Source: Streptomyces gardneri (GTDB taxonomy: Bacteria > Actinomycetota > Actinomycetes > Streptomycetales > Streptomycetaceae). Taken from it: a stretch of 64,000 nt of DNA. Shown one piece after another: positions 8,061 to 19,173 of this stretch. The notes below the pieces were generated by a model. The model saw only the letters and a program-made list of their open reading frames with translations, did no database searches and had not been told where the DNA came from. The stretch is from NCBI RefSeq assembly GCF_006539185.1, contig NZ_BJMN01000007.1, positions 124,001 to 188,000 of the forward strand, in the 5' to 3' direction. Position numbers and translations under genes: made by a program. Numbering within the stretch: position 1 is the first letter of the stretch; each line of letters opens with the position of its first letter.

Positions 8061-8825
8061 TCACCCCGTGACCTGCGGGAACAGATCGGTGAACGGCGTG
8101 GCGGTGGCGGAGATGCCCCGGCCGAACGGCGCGTCGAAGTCCCAGATCAGGAAGAGCAGGAACGCGATCAGCACGCTGAACAGCCCGGCGAGCAGCACCT
8201 CCCGGCCCGTTCTGCGGATCTGGAGCGTGAAGATCAGACCGACGGTCACCAGGGCGCCGATGATCAGGCCGAACCAGACCACCCCCGGCATCGTCGCCCC
8301 CGCGCTCTGCCCGCGAGCGCCCCGGGCGTCGTCGGCCGCGGCCACCTGGTCGACCAGCGGCTGGTAGGCCTGCCCCTCGAAGTCGTTGGCGGGCTGGTAG
8401 TCGGTGACGCTGCGGCGCACCTTCTCCAGGAGGGCGGTGCCCTCCTCGCTCAGCTCGCCGTTCTCGGACATGTACGTCCACTCCTCGTCGACCACGTACG
8501 CGACGTACGCGTCGACGTCGGCGCGGATCCTGGTGCGGACGTCCACGGGATAGACCTCGGCACGGGCCGAGATCTCGTGCATCGCCTGGGCCTCCTGCCG
8601 CACGGTCTCCTGGGCGGCACCGCGGGCCTCCCAGACGCCGGCGATCGCGAGACCGAGGACGATCGCGTAGATCACGCCGATCATCATCGTCATGTACTCG
8701 ATGACGTCGGGGGTCTCGCTGGGGTCGTCGTCCTCAGGGATACGACGGTGGTTGATGACGACGATGGTCAGGACGACGGCGCAGGCGGCGGCCATCGCGA
8801 GGGTGAGCACGAGCCATTCGGACAT
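8061..8825 (-). CDS. DUF4239 (bestrophin-like) membrane protein
   Basis: A 254-residue integral membrane protein with two hydrophobic segments near the N-terminus (about 5-25 and 45-65), a central soluble region of about 110 residues rich in Glu, Asp and Ala, and two more near the C-terminus (about 183-203 and 212-231). The pattern VIYAIVLGLAIAGVWEARG followed by an acidic helical region is typical of the DUF4239 family, sometimes called bestrophin-like. A channel function is inferred, not shown. GAGG precedes the ATG. It lies 20 bases downstream of the proline-rich protein gene and is probably its operon partner. Confidence 0.82.
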   Translation of the reverse strand: MSEWLVLTLAMAAACAVVLTIVVINHRRIPEDDDPSETPDVIEYMTMMIGVIYAIVLGLAIAGVWEARGAAQETVRQEAQAMHEISARAEVYPVDVRTRIRADVDAYVAYVVDEEWTYMSENGELSEEGTALLEKVRRSVTDYQPANDFEGQAYQPLVDQVAAADDARGARGQSAGATMPGVVWFGLIIGALVTVGLIFTLQIRRTGREVLLAGLFSVLIAFLLFLIWDFDAPFGRGISATATPFTDLFPQVTG

Positions 8826-8845
8826 GAAGGGACCTCAGGGGGAGT

Positions 8846-9454
8846 TCAGCGGGAGCGGGGGCGCAGGATCGCGGTCGCGAGCACTGCGGGGGCGATGATC
8901 ACCAGCGTCATCGTGACGACGGACGTGCCGCCCTTCGGCTGGGGCCGCGAGGTGCGGCGGTAGTGCGGGAGGGCGACGGGCCCGGGGGCCGCGGGCCGGG
9001 GCCGCGCGCTGGCCGTGGGGGCGGGCGCGGGCGCCGGGGCGGGAGGTGACGCCGGCGGCGCGGGCGCCGGAGTGCGCTCCGGCGGGACCGGGGTGGCCGG
9101 TGCGGGGGAGGCGGGCTCCGGGCGCGGTGCGGGGGTCGTCACCGGGGGAGGCGGCGGCGTCGTCGTCCGTACGGGAGGCGGGGGTGGCGCCGGGACGGTC
9201 GGGGGCTGCGGCTGAGGCTGCGGCTTCGGCGTCGTGGGCCTGGGCGCCGGCTTCGTGGGCGGCGGAGGCGGTGGTGGTGCGGGGGTGGGTGAGCACGCGC
9301 CCGGCCCGATGACCGCCACCGAGGTGTGCGAACCGTCGGGGCCGGTCGTGGCGTAGGCGCAGGAGTCGGCGGCGGCGGGGACGGGTGCGGCGAGCAGCCA
9401 CACCAGTCCGAGGGCCGCCAGCGACCGCGCGAGGAGTGATCCGTACAGAGACAC
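8846..9454 (-). CDS. proline-rich secreted protein with C-terminal membrane segment
   Basis: A protein of about 202 residues if it starts at the GTG at 9454. This start puts a signal peptide (LLARSLAALGLVWLLAAP) right at the N-terminus; a longer frame reaches 9529. The mature part has a short domain with two cysteines, then about 110 residues of Pro, Ala, Thr and Lys repeats such as PKPQPQPQPP. This is probably an extended stalk through the cell wall. It ends in a hydrophobic segment and the tail RPRSR. No LPXTG is visible. It is the third secreted, C-terminally anchored protein close to the class F sortase. Confidence 0.7.
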   Translation of the reverse strand: MSLYGSLLARSLAALGLVWLLAAPVPAAADSCAYATTGPDGSHTSVAVIGPGACSPTPAPPPPPPPTKPAPRPTTPKPQPQPQPPTVPAPPPPPVRTTTPPPPPVTTPAPRPEPASPAPATPVPPERTPAPAPPASPPAPAPAPAPTASARPRPAAPGPVALPHYRRTSRPQPKGGTSVVTMTLVIIAPAVLATAILRPRSR

Positions 9455-10060
9455 GCCGTCGAGCTTGATCACAGGCGCGGCGAACCGGGGCCGAATCGGC
9501 GGGGATTCGCCGGATGGTGGGGTTCTCACGACGCGTGGTTTGACGTTTCGGCGGCCCGGAGGCGGATTCGGCGCAATGACCGGGTATCGCCGAGCCGTGC
9601 GATTCGGCGCCCGCGCTCATCTCCGCTTCGGCGGGCCGGCGACCTGACTTAGTCAGGGTCTCGTCGGTACTCCGGCGGTACTCCATGGGACTCCGTGAGG
9701 GCCCCTGTGCAAGAAGTGTCCGGTTGTCGCCCTGCCGGGGGCGTCGGCCGGCGGGGCTCCCCGAGTCGTCGACGGGGCCGCGCAGGCGGCAACGACCGAG
9801 GTGCGCCAAGGGCCTGGGCCCCCGTAAGGTGCGGCTGACACCGGCCGGGAAGTCGACGCACACTCATATGCACGTGAATTTGCACGAGCTGAAGGCGTGA
9901 ACTCTGCGCTCCACGAGCATGTGCCAATGACGTGTGACCAAGAACGGACCGCTAATTTCCGTTTCTACTCGCTCTCCCGGCGGGCGATCAGTAGCCTCAC
10001 CTCGAACACCGGCCGCGAACACATGGCCGCATCCCCCATGGCGACTTGTTGGAGACATTG
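9455..10060. other. 606-base region without a convincing gene
   Basis: Frames here lack coding character. The region holds the upstream sequence of the proline-rich protein gene and the promoter of the methyltransferase gene. A palindrome at 9643-9657 (CCTGAC, 3-base loop, GTCAGG) could be an operator or weak terminator. The stretch 9855-10000 is less GC-rich and contains a repeated TGCACG. The methyltransferase ribosome binding site is GGAG at 10051-10054. Confidence 0.45.
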
Positions 10061-10873
10061 ATGGAGCGTCCCGCCTGGGCTCCGCCGGGTATCGACATTT
10101 CGGTGCCGAGCGTGTCCCGTATGTACGACTTCTATCTGGGCGGCTCGCACAATTTCGAAGTGGACCGGGAAGCGGCGCGCAAGGCCATGGAGTTCATGCC
10201 TGGCCTCCCCAAGATCATGCAGGCGAACCGTGCCTTCATGCGTCGCGCCGTCCGCCACGCCGTTGACAACGACGTCACGCAGTTCCTCGACATCGGCTCG
10301 GGCATACCCACCTTCGGGAACGTGCACGAGGTCGCCCGGGCCGCCGACCCCGCCGCGCGGGTCGTCTACGTCGACCACGACCCGGTCGCCGTCGCCCACA
10401 GCCGCGCCGTCCTGGAGGGGGACGAGACCGCCACGGTCGTCTCCGCCGACCTGCGCAAGCCGGCCGACATCCTCTACAGCCCCGAGGTGACCCGACTCCT
10501 CGACCTGGACCGGCCGGTGGCCCTGCTCCTCGTCGCCGTCCTCCACTTCCTGGAGGACCAGGACCGTCCGTACGAGGCGGTCGCCGAGCTCATCGACGCC
10601 CTCGCGCCCGGCAGCCTCCTCGTCGTCACCCACGCCTCCTACGAGGGCATCCCGCTCACGCAGGAGCAGGCGGGCGGCACCGTCGGTGTCTACCGGAACA
10701 TCCGCAACCCCCTGGTGATGCGGTCGGGCGCCGAGATCGCCCGCTTCTTCGACGGCACCGAGATGGTCGAGCCCGGCCTCGTCCCGATGCCGGCCTGGCG
10801 ACCGGACAGTCCGGTCGAGGAGGAGGATCCGTACGCCTTCTCCGGTTTCGCAGGGGTGGGGCGCAAGGCGTGA
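10061..10873 (+). CDS. S-adenosyl methyltransferase (Methyltransf_19, DUF574 type)
   Basis: A 270-residue protein of the actinobacterial family formerly called DUF574, predicted to bind S-adenosylmethionine. The family signature near the N-terminus (SRMYDFYLGGSHNFEVDRE) and the nucleotide loop FLDIGSGIPTFGNVHEVA are clear, followed by VVYVDHDPVAVAHSRAVL. GGAG lies 6 bases before the ATG at 10061, so I prefer this to the TTG at 10046. Substrates are not known for most members. The stop overlaps the GTG start of the next gene (GTGA), so the methyltransferase and the cyclic-di-GMP protein are probably made together. Confidence 0.88.
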   Translation: MERPAWAPPGIDISVPSVSRMYDFYLGGSHNFEVDREAARKAMEFMPGLPKIMQANRAFMRRAVRHAVDNDVTQFLDIGSGIPTFGNVHEVARAADPAARVVYVDHDPVAVAHSRAVLEGDETATVVSADLRKPADILYSPEVTRLLDLDRPVALLLVAVLHFLEDQDRPYEAVAELIDALAPGSLLVVTHASYEGIPLTQEQAGGTVGVYRNIRNPLVMRSGAEIARFFDGTEMVEPGLVPMPAWRPDSPVEEEDPYAFSGFAGVGRKA

Positions 10874-13035
10874 AGGTCCCGTCGCAGCCCACCGGTTCCG
10901 TCGCCGAGGCGGACGGTCCGGAGGACAGACTCAGGCGGTTCGTCACCATCTGGAGCCGCGCGATCTTCCCGGTGACGGCCACCTCGCTGACCCGCACCGA
11001 GTTCGAGGGGCATCTGCTGCCGCTGGCCCGCACCCTGTGCGACGCGCTGCACGCCCGGCCCTTCGACACGACCCCGGCCCAGCGCGCCGGCGAGGGCCTC
11101 GTCGCCGCCCACTGCACCGACCCCGACGCCCTCGGCCGCAGCCTCGGCGTCGTCGACTCGTACCTGGTCCTCTACTGCGGTACGGAGTCCGACGTCCCCG
11201 CCGAGGAGCTGCGCGCCCGCTGCGCCCGGCTCCAGCACGCCATGGCCACCGGCTACGCCCAGGCCCTGCGCGAGCGGACCCGCGCCGAACAGGAGGCGAT
11301 CGCCCGCTCCGCGCTCGCCGCCCGCAGCGCCGCCGAGATCGCCCTGCACGCCACCGAGAGCCGCTTCCGCGCGGTCTTCGACGGGGCGGCCATCGGCATC
11401 GGCATCGCCGACCTCGACGGCAACGTCCTGGAGGTCAACGAGACCCTCACCCGCATGTTCGGCGGGATGGAGGGCCAGGTCCGCAGCCGGAACGTCAGCG
11501 AGTGGGTCCACCCGGAGGACGGCCCGCACGTCTGGAAGCTGTACGAGGAGCTCGTCCGCGGCGAGCGCGAGTCCTACCGGGTCGAGAAGCCGTACTACCG
11601 AGGCGACGGAACGGTTCTGTGGACCAACCTGACCGTCTCGCTCCTCCGCGACGCCGACGGACGGCCCCAGTACCAGCTCGCGCTGATGGAGGACACCACC
11701 GAACGGCGGCTGCTCCACCTGCGCCTGCGGTACGAGGCCACCCACGACGCCCTCACCGGGCTGCCGAACCGGACCCTGTTCTTCGAACGCCTGGAGAAGG
11801 CGCTCGTCTCCGGCGACAACGCCCGCTTCGGCCTCTGCTACCTCGACCTCGACGGCTTCAAGGTCATCAACGACAGCCTCGGCCACTCCGCCGGCGACCG
11901 GCTGCTCGTCGAGGTCGCCGACCGGCTCCAGAGCTGCGTCACCGGCCCGGGCGAGATGGTGGCCCGGCTCGGCGGGGACGAGTTCGTCGCCCTCACCACC
12001 GGGTGCGCCGGCCAACGGGACGTCACCGAACTGGCCGACCGTATCCTCAACGCCCTCGCCACCCCCCTGCGCATCGACGGCCGCGAACTGACCGTCCGCG
12101 GCAGCCTCGGTGTGGTCGAGGGACCGGCGGGGGAGCGGACCCCGGCCGAGGTGCTCCGCAGCGCCGACATCACCATGTACCGCGCCAAGTCCGCGGGCGG
12201 CAACCGCTTCGAGCTCGCCGACGCCGAGGCCGACGCCCGCGCCATCACCCGGCACGGTCTGACGACGGCGCTGCCCACGGCCCTGGAGCGCGGCGAGTTC
12301 TTCATCGAGTACCAGCCGCTCGTCCACCTCGGCGACGGCAGCGTCCACGGGGCGGAGGCACTGGTCCGCTGGTGCCACCCGCAGCACGGCGTGCTCGGCC
12401 CCGACCGGTTCATCCCGCTCGCCGAGGACACCGGCCTCATCGTGCCGCTCGGCCGCTGGGTGCTCCAGGAGGCCGTGCGCCAGGCCCGCTTCTGGCAGGC
12501 ACGGCACTCCGACGGCGGACCGCTGCGGATCAACGTCAACCTGTCCCCGACCCAGCTGCACCACCCGCGGCTGGTCGCCGACACCGTCGACGTCCTCGAG
12601 CGGTCGGGGCTCGAACCGGGCGCGCTCTGCCTGGAGGTGACCGAGTCGGCGCTGATCGGTGCCGACGAGGACCTGCTGAAGCCGCTGCGGCAGCTCGCCG
12701 AGATGGGCGTGGACATCGCGCTCGACGACTTCGGCACCGGCTACTCGAACCTCGCCAACCTGCGCCGCCTGCCGGTGAGCGTCCTGAAGCTCGACAGGTC
12801 CTTCACCCGGGGCATGCAGCAGCACCCGGTGGACCCGGTCGACCTCAAGATCGTCGAGGGGATCGTCTCGCTGGCGCACAGTCTGGAGCTCGCCGTCACG
12901 GTCGAGGGCGTGGAGACCGGCGCCCAGGCCCGCCGGCTCCGCGACCTCGGCTGCGACACGGCGCAGGGCTGGTACTACGCCCGCCCCGGCGCCCCGGACC
13001 GCATCCACTCGCTGCTCCTGGCGGACGCGGTCTGA
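10870..13035 (+). CDS. rmdA: PAS-GGDEF-EAL cyclic-di-GMP turnover protein (RmdA-like)
   Basis: A 721-residue cytoplasmic protein that should make or degrade cyclic-di-GMP. Residues 1-150 are a helical region without a named domain. PAS/PAC occupies about 160-285, GGDEF about 290-455 and EAL about 460-715. The cyclase signature is intact (RLGGDEFVAL). So are the phosphodiesterase motifs (EALVRW and DDFGTGYSNL), so both activities are possible. No membrane segment is present. This domain order in a soluble protein matches Streptomyces RmdA, and its place near a second sdh operon and egtABCD also fits my recollection of that locus; other PAS-GGDEF-EAL paralogues such as CdgA remain possible. The GTG start overlaps the methyltransferase stop. 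A strong hairpin follows. Confidence 0.75.
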   Translation: MKVPSQPTGSVAEADGPEDRLRRFVTIWSRAIFPVTATSLTRTEFEGHLLPLARTLCDALHARPFDTTPAQRAGEGLVAAHCTDPDALGRSLGVVDSYLVLYCGTESDVPAEELRARCARLQHAMATGYAQALRERTRAEQEAIARSALAARSAAEIALHATESRFRAVFDGAAIGIGIADLDGNVLEVNETLTRMFGGMEGQVRSRNVSEWVHPEDGPHVWKLYEELVRGERESYRVEKPYYRGDGTVLWTNLTVSLLRDADGRPQYQLALMEDTTERRLLHLRLRYEATHDALTGLPNRTLFFERLEKALVSGDNARFGLCYLDLDGFKVINDSLGHSAGDRLLVEVADRLQSCVTGPGEMVARLGGDEFVALTTGCAGQRDVTELADRILNALATPLRIDGRELTVRGSLGVVEGPAGERTPAEVLRSADITMYRAKSAGGNRFELADAEADARAITRHGLTTALPTALERGEFFIEYQPLVHLGDGSVHGAEALVRWCHPQHGVLGPDRFIPLAEDTGLIVPLGRWVLQEAVRQARFWQARHSDGGPLRINVNLSPTQLHHPRLVADTVDVLERSGLEPGALCLEVTESALIGADEDLLKPLRQLAEMGVDIALDDFGTGYSNLANLRRLPVSVLKLDRSFTRGMQQHPVDPVDLKIVEGIVSLAHSLELAVTVEGVETGAQARRLRDLGCDTAQGWYYARPGAPDRIHSLLLADAV

Positions 13036-13053
13036 GGGCCGGCACGTACGAAA

Positions 13054-13084
13054 CCGGCCTCCCCGCACGGAGCGGGGAGGCCGG
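13054..13084. terminator. hairpin terminator after the PAS-GGDEF-EAL gene
   Basis: A perfect 13-base stem (CCGGCCTCCCCGC with GCGGGGAGGCCGG) around the loop ACGGA. It starts 19 bases after the stop codon, and a convergent gene ends about 90 bases further on. Confidence 0.85.
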
Positions 13085-13175
13085 GAAGAAGTACGGGGGA
13101 GGAAAGCGGAGAGGCTATTCAAGGAGTATGAGAAGGAAGCCTCTCCATGGCCTCGCCCCGGAACGACCGTAACAC

Positions 13176-15353
13176 TCAGGCGGGCAGCAGGTCGCGTAGA
13201 TTTTCCGGGGTGAACACGCGCGAGCCGGGGGCGAGGCTGTCCGGCCGTTCCAGACCGATGTACGTGACCGGGGCGTCCGGCACCGTCCGGCCGTCCCACA
13301 GTGTCGTCCGCGCCCCCGACTCCTGCATCAGCGACACGAGGTGACGGACTGTCAGAGAACTGCGCCCCATCAGGCCGCGCAGCAGGACCGCGATCGACAC
13401 CCGGTGCTCTTCGACCTGGTTCGCCGACGGCTCGCCCTGCAGGTAGAGGTGGAGCCAGTGCGCGTGCCAGCGGCCCTCGTCGTCCCGGCGGAAGGCGAGC
13501 GGCAGCGCCACCCGGCCGGGGCCGCGCAGATCCGACTTCATGCGCACCGTACGCGGCTCGAACGGCCGGCCGCGCTGCTCGGACTCGCGCAGCATGAAGC
13601 CGAAGAAGCCCTCCGCCACCTGGTCGAAGCCCTCGCCCGAGTAGACGTGCACCTGCGGCACGATGAACGTGCCGCGTACCGCGCCGAGTCGCAGGTCGAT
13701 GAACTCCGAAGCGCCGTCCGGGGCCGCGGTGACGTCACCCGAGTGCCGGCCCTCGACATCGGTCAGGGCCGTGTACGACAGCCAGGTCACGGTCGCGTAG
13801 TCCGCGTCCAGGACGAGCGCCGACAGATCGAGGTCGGTCGTGTGCCGCGCCTCCCTCCAGTGCGTGAAGAAGCGCAGCAGTTCGCCCTCGACCGGCGAGA
13901 CGGAGCCGCGCGGCAGGACACCGAGCCCCGCCGAGGCCGCCCGGCCGCTCAGCGGCAGGGCCACGTCCAGGACGTCGGGGTCGATCAACAGGTGCCCCGG
14001 GGACGGGAGTCGGCGCCGGGTTTCGGCATCGAGGACCGCGACGAGCCGCTCGCGGTCGGCCTCATCCAGCGGCGGACGCGTGTCGTCGGCGACCCAGGCC
14101 TTGCCCTCCCGGTTCACGAACACCCGGCGCTCCCCGCCGCTCCCGCCCGCGCGGTTTCGGACGTGCTCGCGCACCGACAGGACGACCCGGCCCGACACCT
14201 CCGGCGCGGCCCGCTCGACGGCCGCGAGCACCGCCTCCCGCTCTTTGCCGTCCGCCGCGGTGCGCAGCAGCCGGTCCAGCGCGCGGAACAGCCGCCCCGG
14301 GGCGTGCGAGGCAAGGAGCTCCGCCGCTGCCACGACATCGCCCCGCGTGAGCAGTTCCTCCACGCGGCTGTCGAACGACGGGGCCTTCCGCTCGCCCCGG
14401 GCGACGGCGAACACCTCGGCGGCGTGCGGCCAGTGAGGGTACTCGTGGGGGTGCAGCCGCTCCCCGAGGCGCTTCCACGCCTCCGCGTGCGCGGACACGT
14501 CCGACAACTTGGCCGGGGACGCGGCCACGACCGCGTCGAGCCCCGCGAGAAGGGTGCGGCGGTACGGGCGGGACAGTGCGCGGAACCGGGTGGGCTCCCG
14601 CAGGGTGACATCGCCCTCCGCGAGGGCGCAGGCCAGCCGCAGGACGTCCGTCACGGTGTCGAACAGCGGAGTCGCGCCCGCCCGGAGTCGGGCGTGGTTG
14701 ACGACGCCGCGGTTCTCCCGGACCGGGATCTCCTCGGGTTGGGGGCCGTCCGCGCCGTGCTCGGCCAGCACGGCCAGATCGCTCAGGTGCTCCTCGCCGA
14801 GCGGGGTCGTGCTCCCGGCCAGGGCCAGATAGAGCGCGGTGACCTCGGTCTCCCCGTCATCGCCGAGGTGCAGCACGGTCAGCCGGTCACCCGCCGCCGC
14901 GATCAGCTCGTCGTGCGCGGCGAGCATCTCCTCGTACGTGTGCCGGTACCGGCCGTACGAGGGGAGGGTCAGCAGATCGAGGACGCCCTCGCGCAGCTGG
15001 TCGAGCGTCCGGGCGCGGGCGTCGCCGTCGTCGAGCGTCTCGGCGACGCAGGCGATCCAGAATTCGAGCGTGTCCGGCACGTTGGCCGGGAAGTCGATGA
15101 AGTAGACGTTGTGCCGGACGTGGTCGCCGACGAGCTCGCGGACCGTGGCGAGCGTGCGGACGGCGGTCTCGACGACGGTCGGCTCGGCGAACCCCGAAAG
15201 GCGCTCGATCAGCTCGGCCGAGAGCTTGAACCCCGCGGTCATCAGGGCCGCGTCGAACCGGCGCGCGGCGGCGGCCCCGTCCCCGGCCGGGCCGGCGGGA
15301 GACGGGAGACGGTGGGTATGGCGGACGACCAGGTGTTCGAGAGCGTGGACCAT
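13176..15353 (-). CDS. large protein with a C-terminal TerD-like domain
   Basis: A protein of about 725 residues. The last third carries the TerD-like pattern: TTDLDLSALVLDADYATV, then SGDVTAAPDGASEFIDL, and VHVYSGEGFDQVAEGFFGFM. The N-terminal two thirds are helical, with no cysteine cluster. The protein resembles the bacterial family sometimes annotated MXAN_6230/SCO0854, but I see no RING-type cysteines. TerD proteins bind calcium and are linked to tellurite and stress resistance and, in streptomycetes, to differentiation; the role of this long form is unknown. The start is uncertain: ATG at 15353 or GTG at 15404, neither with a good ribosome binding site. Confidence 0.7.
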   Translation of the reverse strand: MVHALEHLVVRHTHRLPSPAGPAGDGAAAARRFDAALMTAGFKLSAELIERLSGFAEPTVVETAVRTLATVRELVGDHVRHNVYFIDFPANVPDTLEFWIACVAETLDDGDARARTLDQLREGVLDLLTLPSYGRYRHTYEEMLAAHDELIAAAGDRLTVLHLGDDGETEVTALYLALAGSTTPLGEEHLSDLAVLAEHGADGPQPEEIPVRENRGVVNHARLRAGATPLFDTVTDVLRLACALAEGDVTLREPTRFRALSRPYRRTLLAGLDAVVAASPAKLSDVSAHAEAWKRLGERLHPHEYPHWPHAAEVFAVARGERKAPSFDSRVEELLTRGDVVAAAELLASHAPGRLFRALDRLLRTAADGKEREAVLAAVERAAPEVSGRVVLSVREHVRNRAGGSGGERRVFVNREGKAWVADDTRPPLDEADRERLVAVLDAETRRRLPSPGHLLIDPDVLDVALPLSGRAASAGLGVLPRGSVSPVEGELLRFFTHWREARHTTDLDLSALVLDADYATVTWLSYTALTDVEGRHSGDVTAAPDGASEFIDLRLGAVRGTFIVPQVHVYSGEGFDQVAEGFFGFMLRESEQRGRPFEPRTVRMKSDLRGPGRVALPLAFRRDDEGRWHAHWLHLYLQGEPSANQVEEHRVSIAVLLRGLMGRSSLTVRHLVSLMQESGARTTLWDGRTVPDAPVTYIGLERPDSLAPGSRVFTPENLRDLLPA

Positions 15354-15458
15354 ACGGGCATGCTCGCAGCCGCCGACCGCCGACCGCACGGGGTTTTGTC
15401 CCACCGCCTCGGTCGGTCACCGCCGCCCGGTCGGGGGTGCTCCGGCTGCTGTCTCCGG

Positions 15459-16367
15459 TCAGGCGTCCGCGTCGCGCGCCGGGTTCCTCCGGAGCGAGGC
15501 GAGCAGGACCCGCTGGAGCTCCCGCGCCGCCCGGGGCGGCGCCACGTCGCTGCGGTGGGCCAGGGCGATAGTGCGGCGCAGGCCCGGCCGGGCGAGCGCC
15601 GTCACCCTCAGGTCGCGGCCCGCCCGCGCCGCGACCATCGCGGGGACGACCGCGAGCCCGAGCCCCGCACGGACGAAACCGAGCACCGCGTCCAGCTCCC
15701 CGCCCTCGACCGTGAAGGTGGGCTCGAAGCCCTCCGCACGGCAGGCCGCGACGGTCAGTTCCCGCAGGTCGTAACCGTGCCGGAACATCACGAGCGGCTG
15801 GTCCCGCAGGTCCTTGATCCGCACCGGCCGGGTCGGCGCGGGCGCCGAGGCCGAGGAGACCGCGACCAGGTCCTCCCGGAGCAGCTCGACCGTCGTGAGC
15901 GCCGGTGACGGTGACGGCAGCGGCAGGACGACGAGCGCCAGGTCGAGCGCCCCGCGCGCCAGCTCCCGTACGAGATCGTGCGAGCCGCCCTCCTCGATGA
16001 GGAGCTCGATCCCCGGGTGCAGGTCGTGGAAGGCGCGCAGCACGTCAGGAAGGAGCCCCGTGCACAGGCTCGGGGTCGCGCCGAGCCGCACCCGGCCCCG
16101 CTTGAGCTGCGCCAGCTCCTGCACCTCGAGCCGTGCCGTCTCGGTGTCGGCGAGGATGCGGCGCGCGAGCGGCAGCAGCGCCTCGCCCGCGTCGGTGAGC
16201 GTGATGTTCCCCCTGGCCCGGCTGAACAGCTCGGCGCCCAACTCCTGTTCCAGGGCCTTGATCTGCTGGGAGAGCGAGGGCTGTGAGACATGGACGCGCT
16301 CGGCCGCCCGCGTGAAGTGCCGGGTCTCGGCCACGGCGACGAAGTAGAGGAGCTGCTGGAACTGCAT
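15459..16367 (-). CDS. LysR-family transcriptional regulator
   Basis: A 302-residue regulator. The N-terminal winged helix-turn-helix is typical (TRAAERVHVSQPSLSQQIKA, then LGAELFSR and LTDAGEALL). The C-terminal 210 residues form the two-lobed effector-binding domain. It is divergent from the succinate dehydrogenase operon, and a LysR-type palindrome lies between the two genes, so it probably controls that operon and itself. The ligand is unknown; a C4-dicarboxylate would be a reasonable guess from context only. Confidence 0.92.
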   Translation of the reverse strand: MQFQQLLYFVAVAETRHFTRAAERVHVSQPSLSQQIKALEQELGAELFSRARGNITLTDAGEALLPLARRILADTETARLEVQELAQLKRGRVRLGATPSLCTGLLPDVLRAFHDLHPGIELLIEEGGSHDLVRELARGALDLALVVLPLPSPSPALTTVELLREDLVAVSSASAPAPTRPVRIKDLRDQPLVMFRHGYDLRELTVAACRAEGFEPTFTVEGGELDAVLGFVRAGLGLAVVPAMVAARAGRDLRVTALARPGLRRTIALAHRSDVAPPRAARELQRVLLASLRRNPARDADA

Positions 16368-16388
16368 GACCCCAGCGTATGCGACATG

Positions 16389-16405
16389 GATAGGTGATGC
16401 CTATC
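16389..16405. promoter_or_regulatory. probable LysR operator
   Basis: A perfect inverted repeat, GATAGG, 5-base spacer, CCTATC. It contains the T-N11-A core typical of LysR-type sites. It starts 22 bases upstream of the lysR start codon and ends 21 bases before the -35 element of the sdh promoter. Confidence 0.65.
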
Positions 16406-16425
16406 GAGATCAGCCGCACCATGTC

Positions 16426-16463
16426 TTGGACCTCTGGGGTCCTTCGGCCCTAGCGTCGTGAGC
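16426..16463 (+). promoter_or_regulatory. probable leaderless promoter of the sdh operon
   Basis: TTGGAC (16426-16431), a 19-base spacer, then TAGCGT (16451-16456). A transcript starting about 7 bases after the -10 would begin at or next to the ATG at 16464. No ribosome binding site is present, which fits a leaderless message. Confidence 0.55.
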
Positions 16464-17189
16464 ATGGCTCTGGCACCCACGAGGGACCGGACGACGGGCC
16501 GCCCGCCGTCCCCCACACCGTCACGCGGATTCCTGTCATCGACCCTCGGCAAGAAGACGGTCATGGCCGTCAGCGGGCTGTTCATGCTCGGCTATCTCGT
16601 CGCCCATGTCGCCGGAAACCTGAAGGTCTTCTTCGGCCCCGAGGAGTTCAACGCCTACGGCCACTGGCTGCGGGTCATGGGCGCCCCCGTCCTGCACCAC
16701 GAGTGGGCCCTCTGGCTCGTCCGGATCGTGCTCCTCGCCGCCGTCGGCGCCCACGCCGTCTCCGCCTACCAGCTCAGCCGGCGCGACGTGAAGGCCCGCC
16801 CCACCGCGTACGTCCACCGCCGCAAGCGCGCCTCGTACGCCACCCGCACCATGCGCTGGGGCGGCATCATCCTCGCCCTCTTCATCGTGTGGCACATCCT
16901 CGACCTCACCACCGGCACCGTTCATCCCGGCGGCTTCGAGGAGGGCAAGCCCTACCAGAACGTCGTCGACACCTTCTCCACCTGGTACGGCAACGTCATC
17001 TACATCGTCGCCATGCTCGCCGTCGGCCTCCACGTCCGCCACGGTTTCTGGAGCGCCGCCCAGACCCTGGGCGTCGGCAACGCCCGCCGCGAGCGACTCC
17101 TCAGGGTCCTCGCCAACACCCTCGCGCTCGTCCTGACCGCGGGCTTCGTCTCCGTCCCCGTCGCCGTCATGACCGGAGTGGTGAGCTGA
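16464..17189 (+). CDS. sdhC: succinate dehydrogenase cytochrome b subunit
   Basis: A membrane anchor of 241 residues that binds heme and passes electrons between the Sdh flavoprotein/iron-sulfur unit and quinone. Five hydrophobic helices are visible, with His residues in [25 protein letters not shown] and LHVRHGFW. The single long subunit without an SdhD fits the b558 type (TIGR02046-like). A GTG 6 bases earlier (16458) is an alternative start. The -10-like TAGCGT ends 7 bases before the ATG, which favours leaderless expression from ATG. It is the first gene of sdhCAB. Confidence 0.9.
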   Translation: MALAPTRDRTTGRPPSPTPSRGFLSSTLGKKTVMAVSGLFMLGYLVAHVAGNLKVFFGPEEFNAYGHWLRVMGAPVLHHEWALWLVRIVLLAAVGAHAVSAYQLSRRDVKARPTAYVHRRKRASYATRTMRWGGIILALFIVWHILDLTTGTVHPGGFEEGKPYQNVVDTFSTWYGNVIYIVAMLAVGLHVRHGFWSAAQTLGVGNARRERLLRVLANTLALVLTAGFVSVPVAVMTGVVS

Positions 17190-17190
17190 C

Positions 17191-19169
<1,979 letters not shown>

Positions 19170-19173
<4 letters not shown>

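Noticed and set aside
13176..15353. RING domain in the TerD-like protein
   Set aside because: No cysteine/histidine cluster suitable for zinc binding is present in the sequence.
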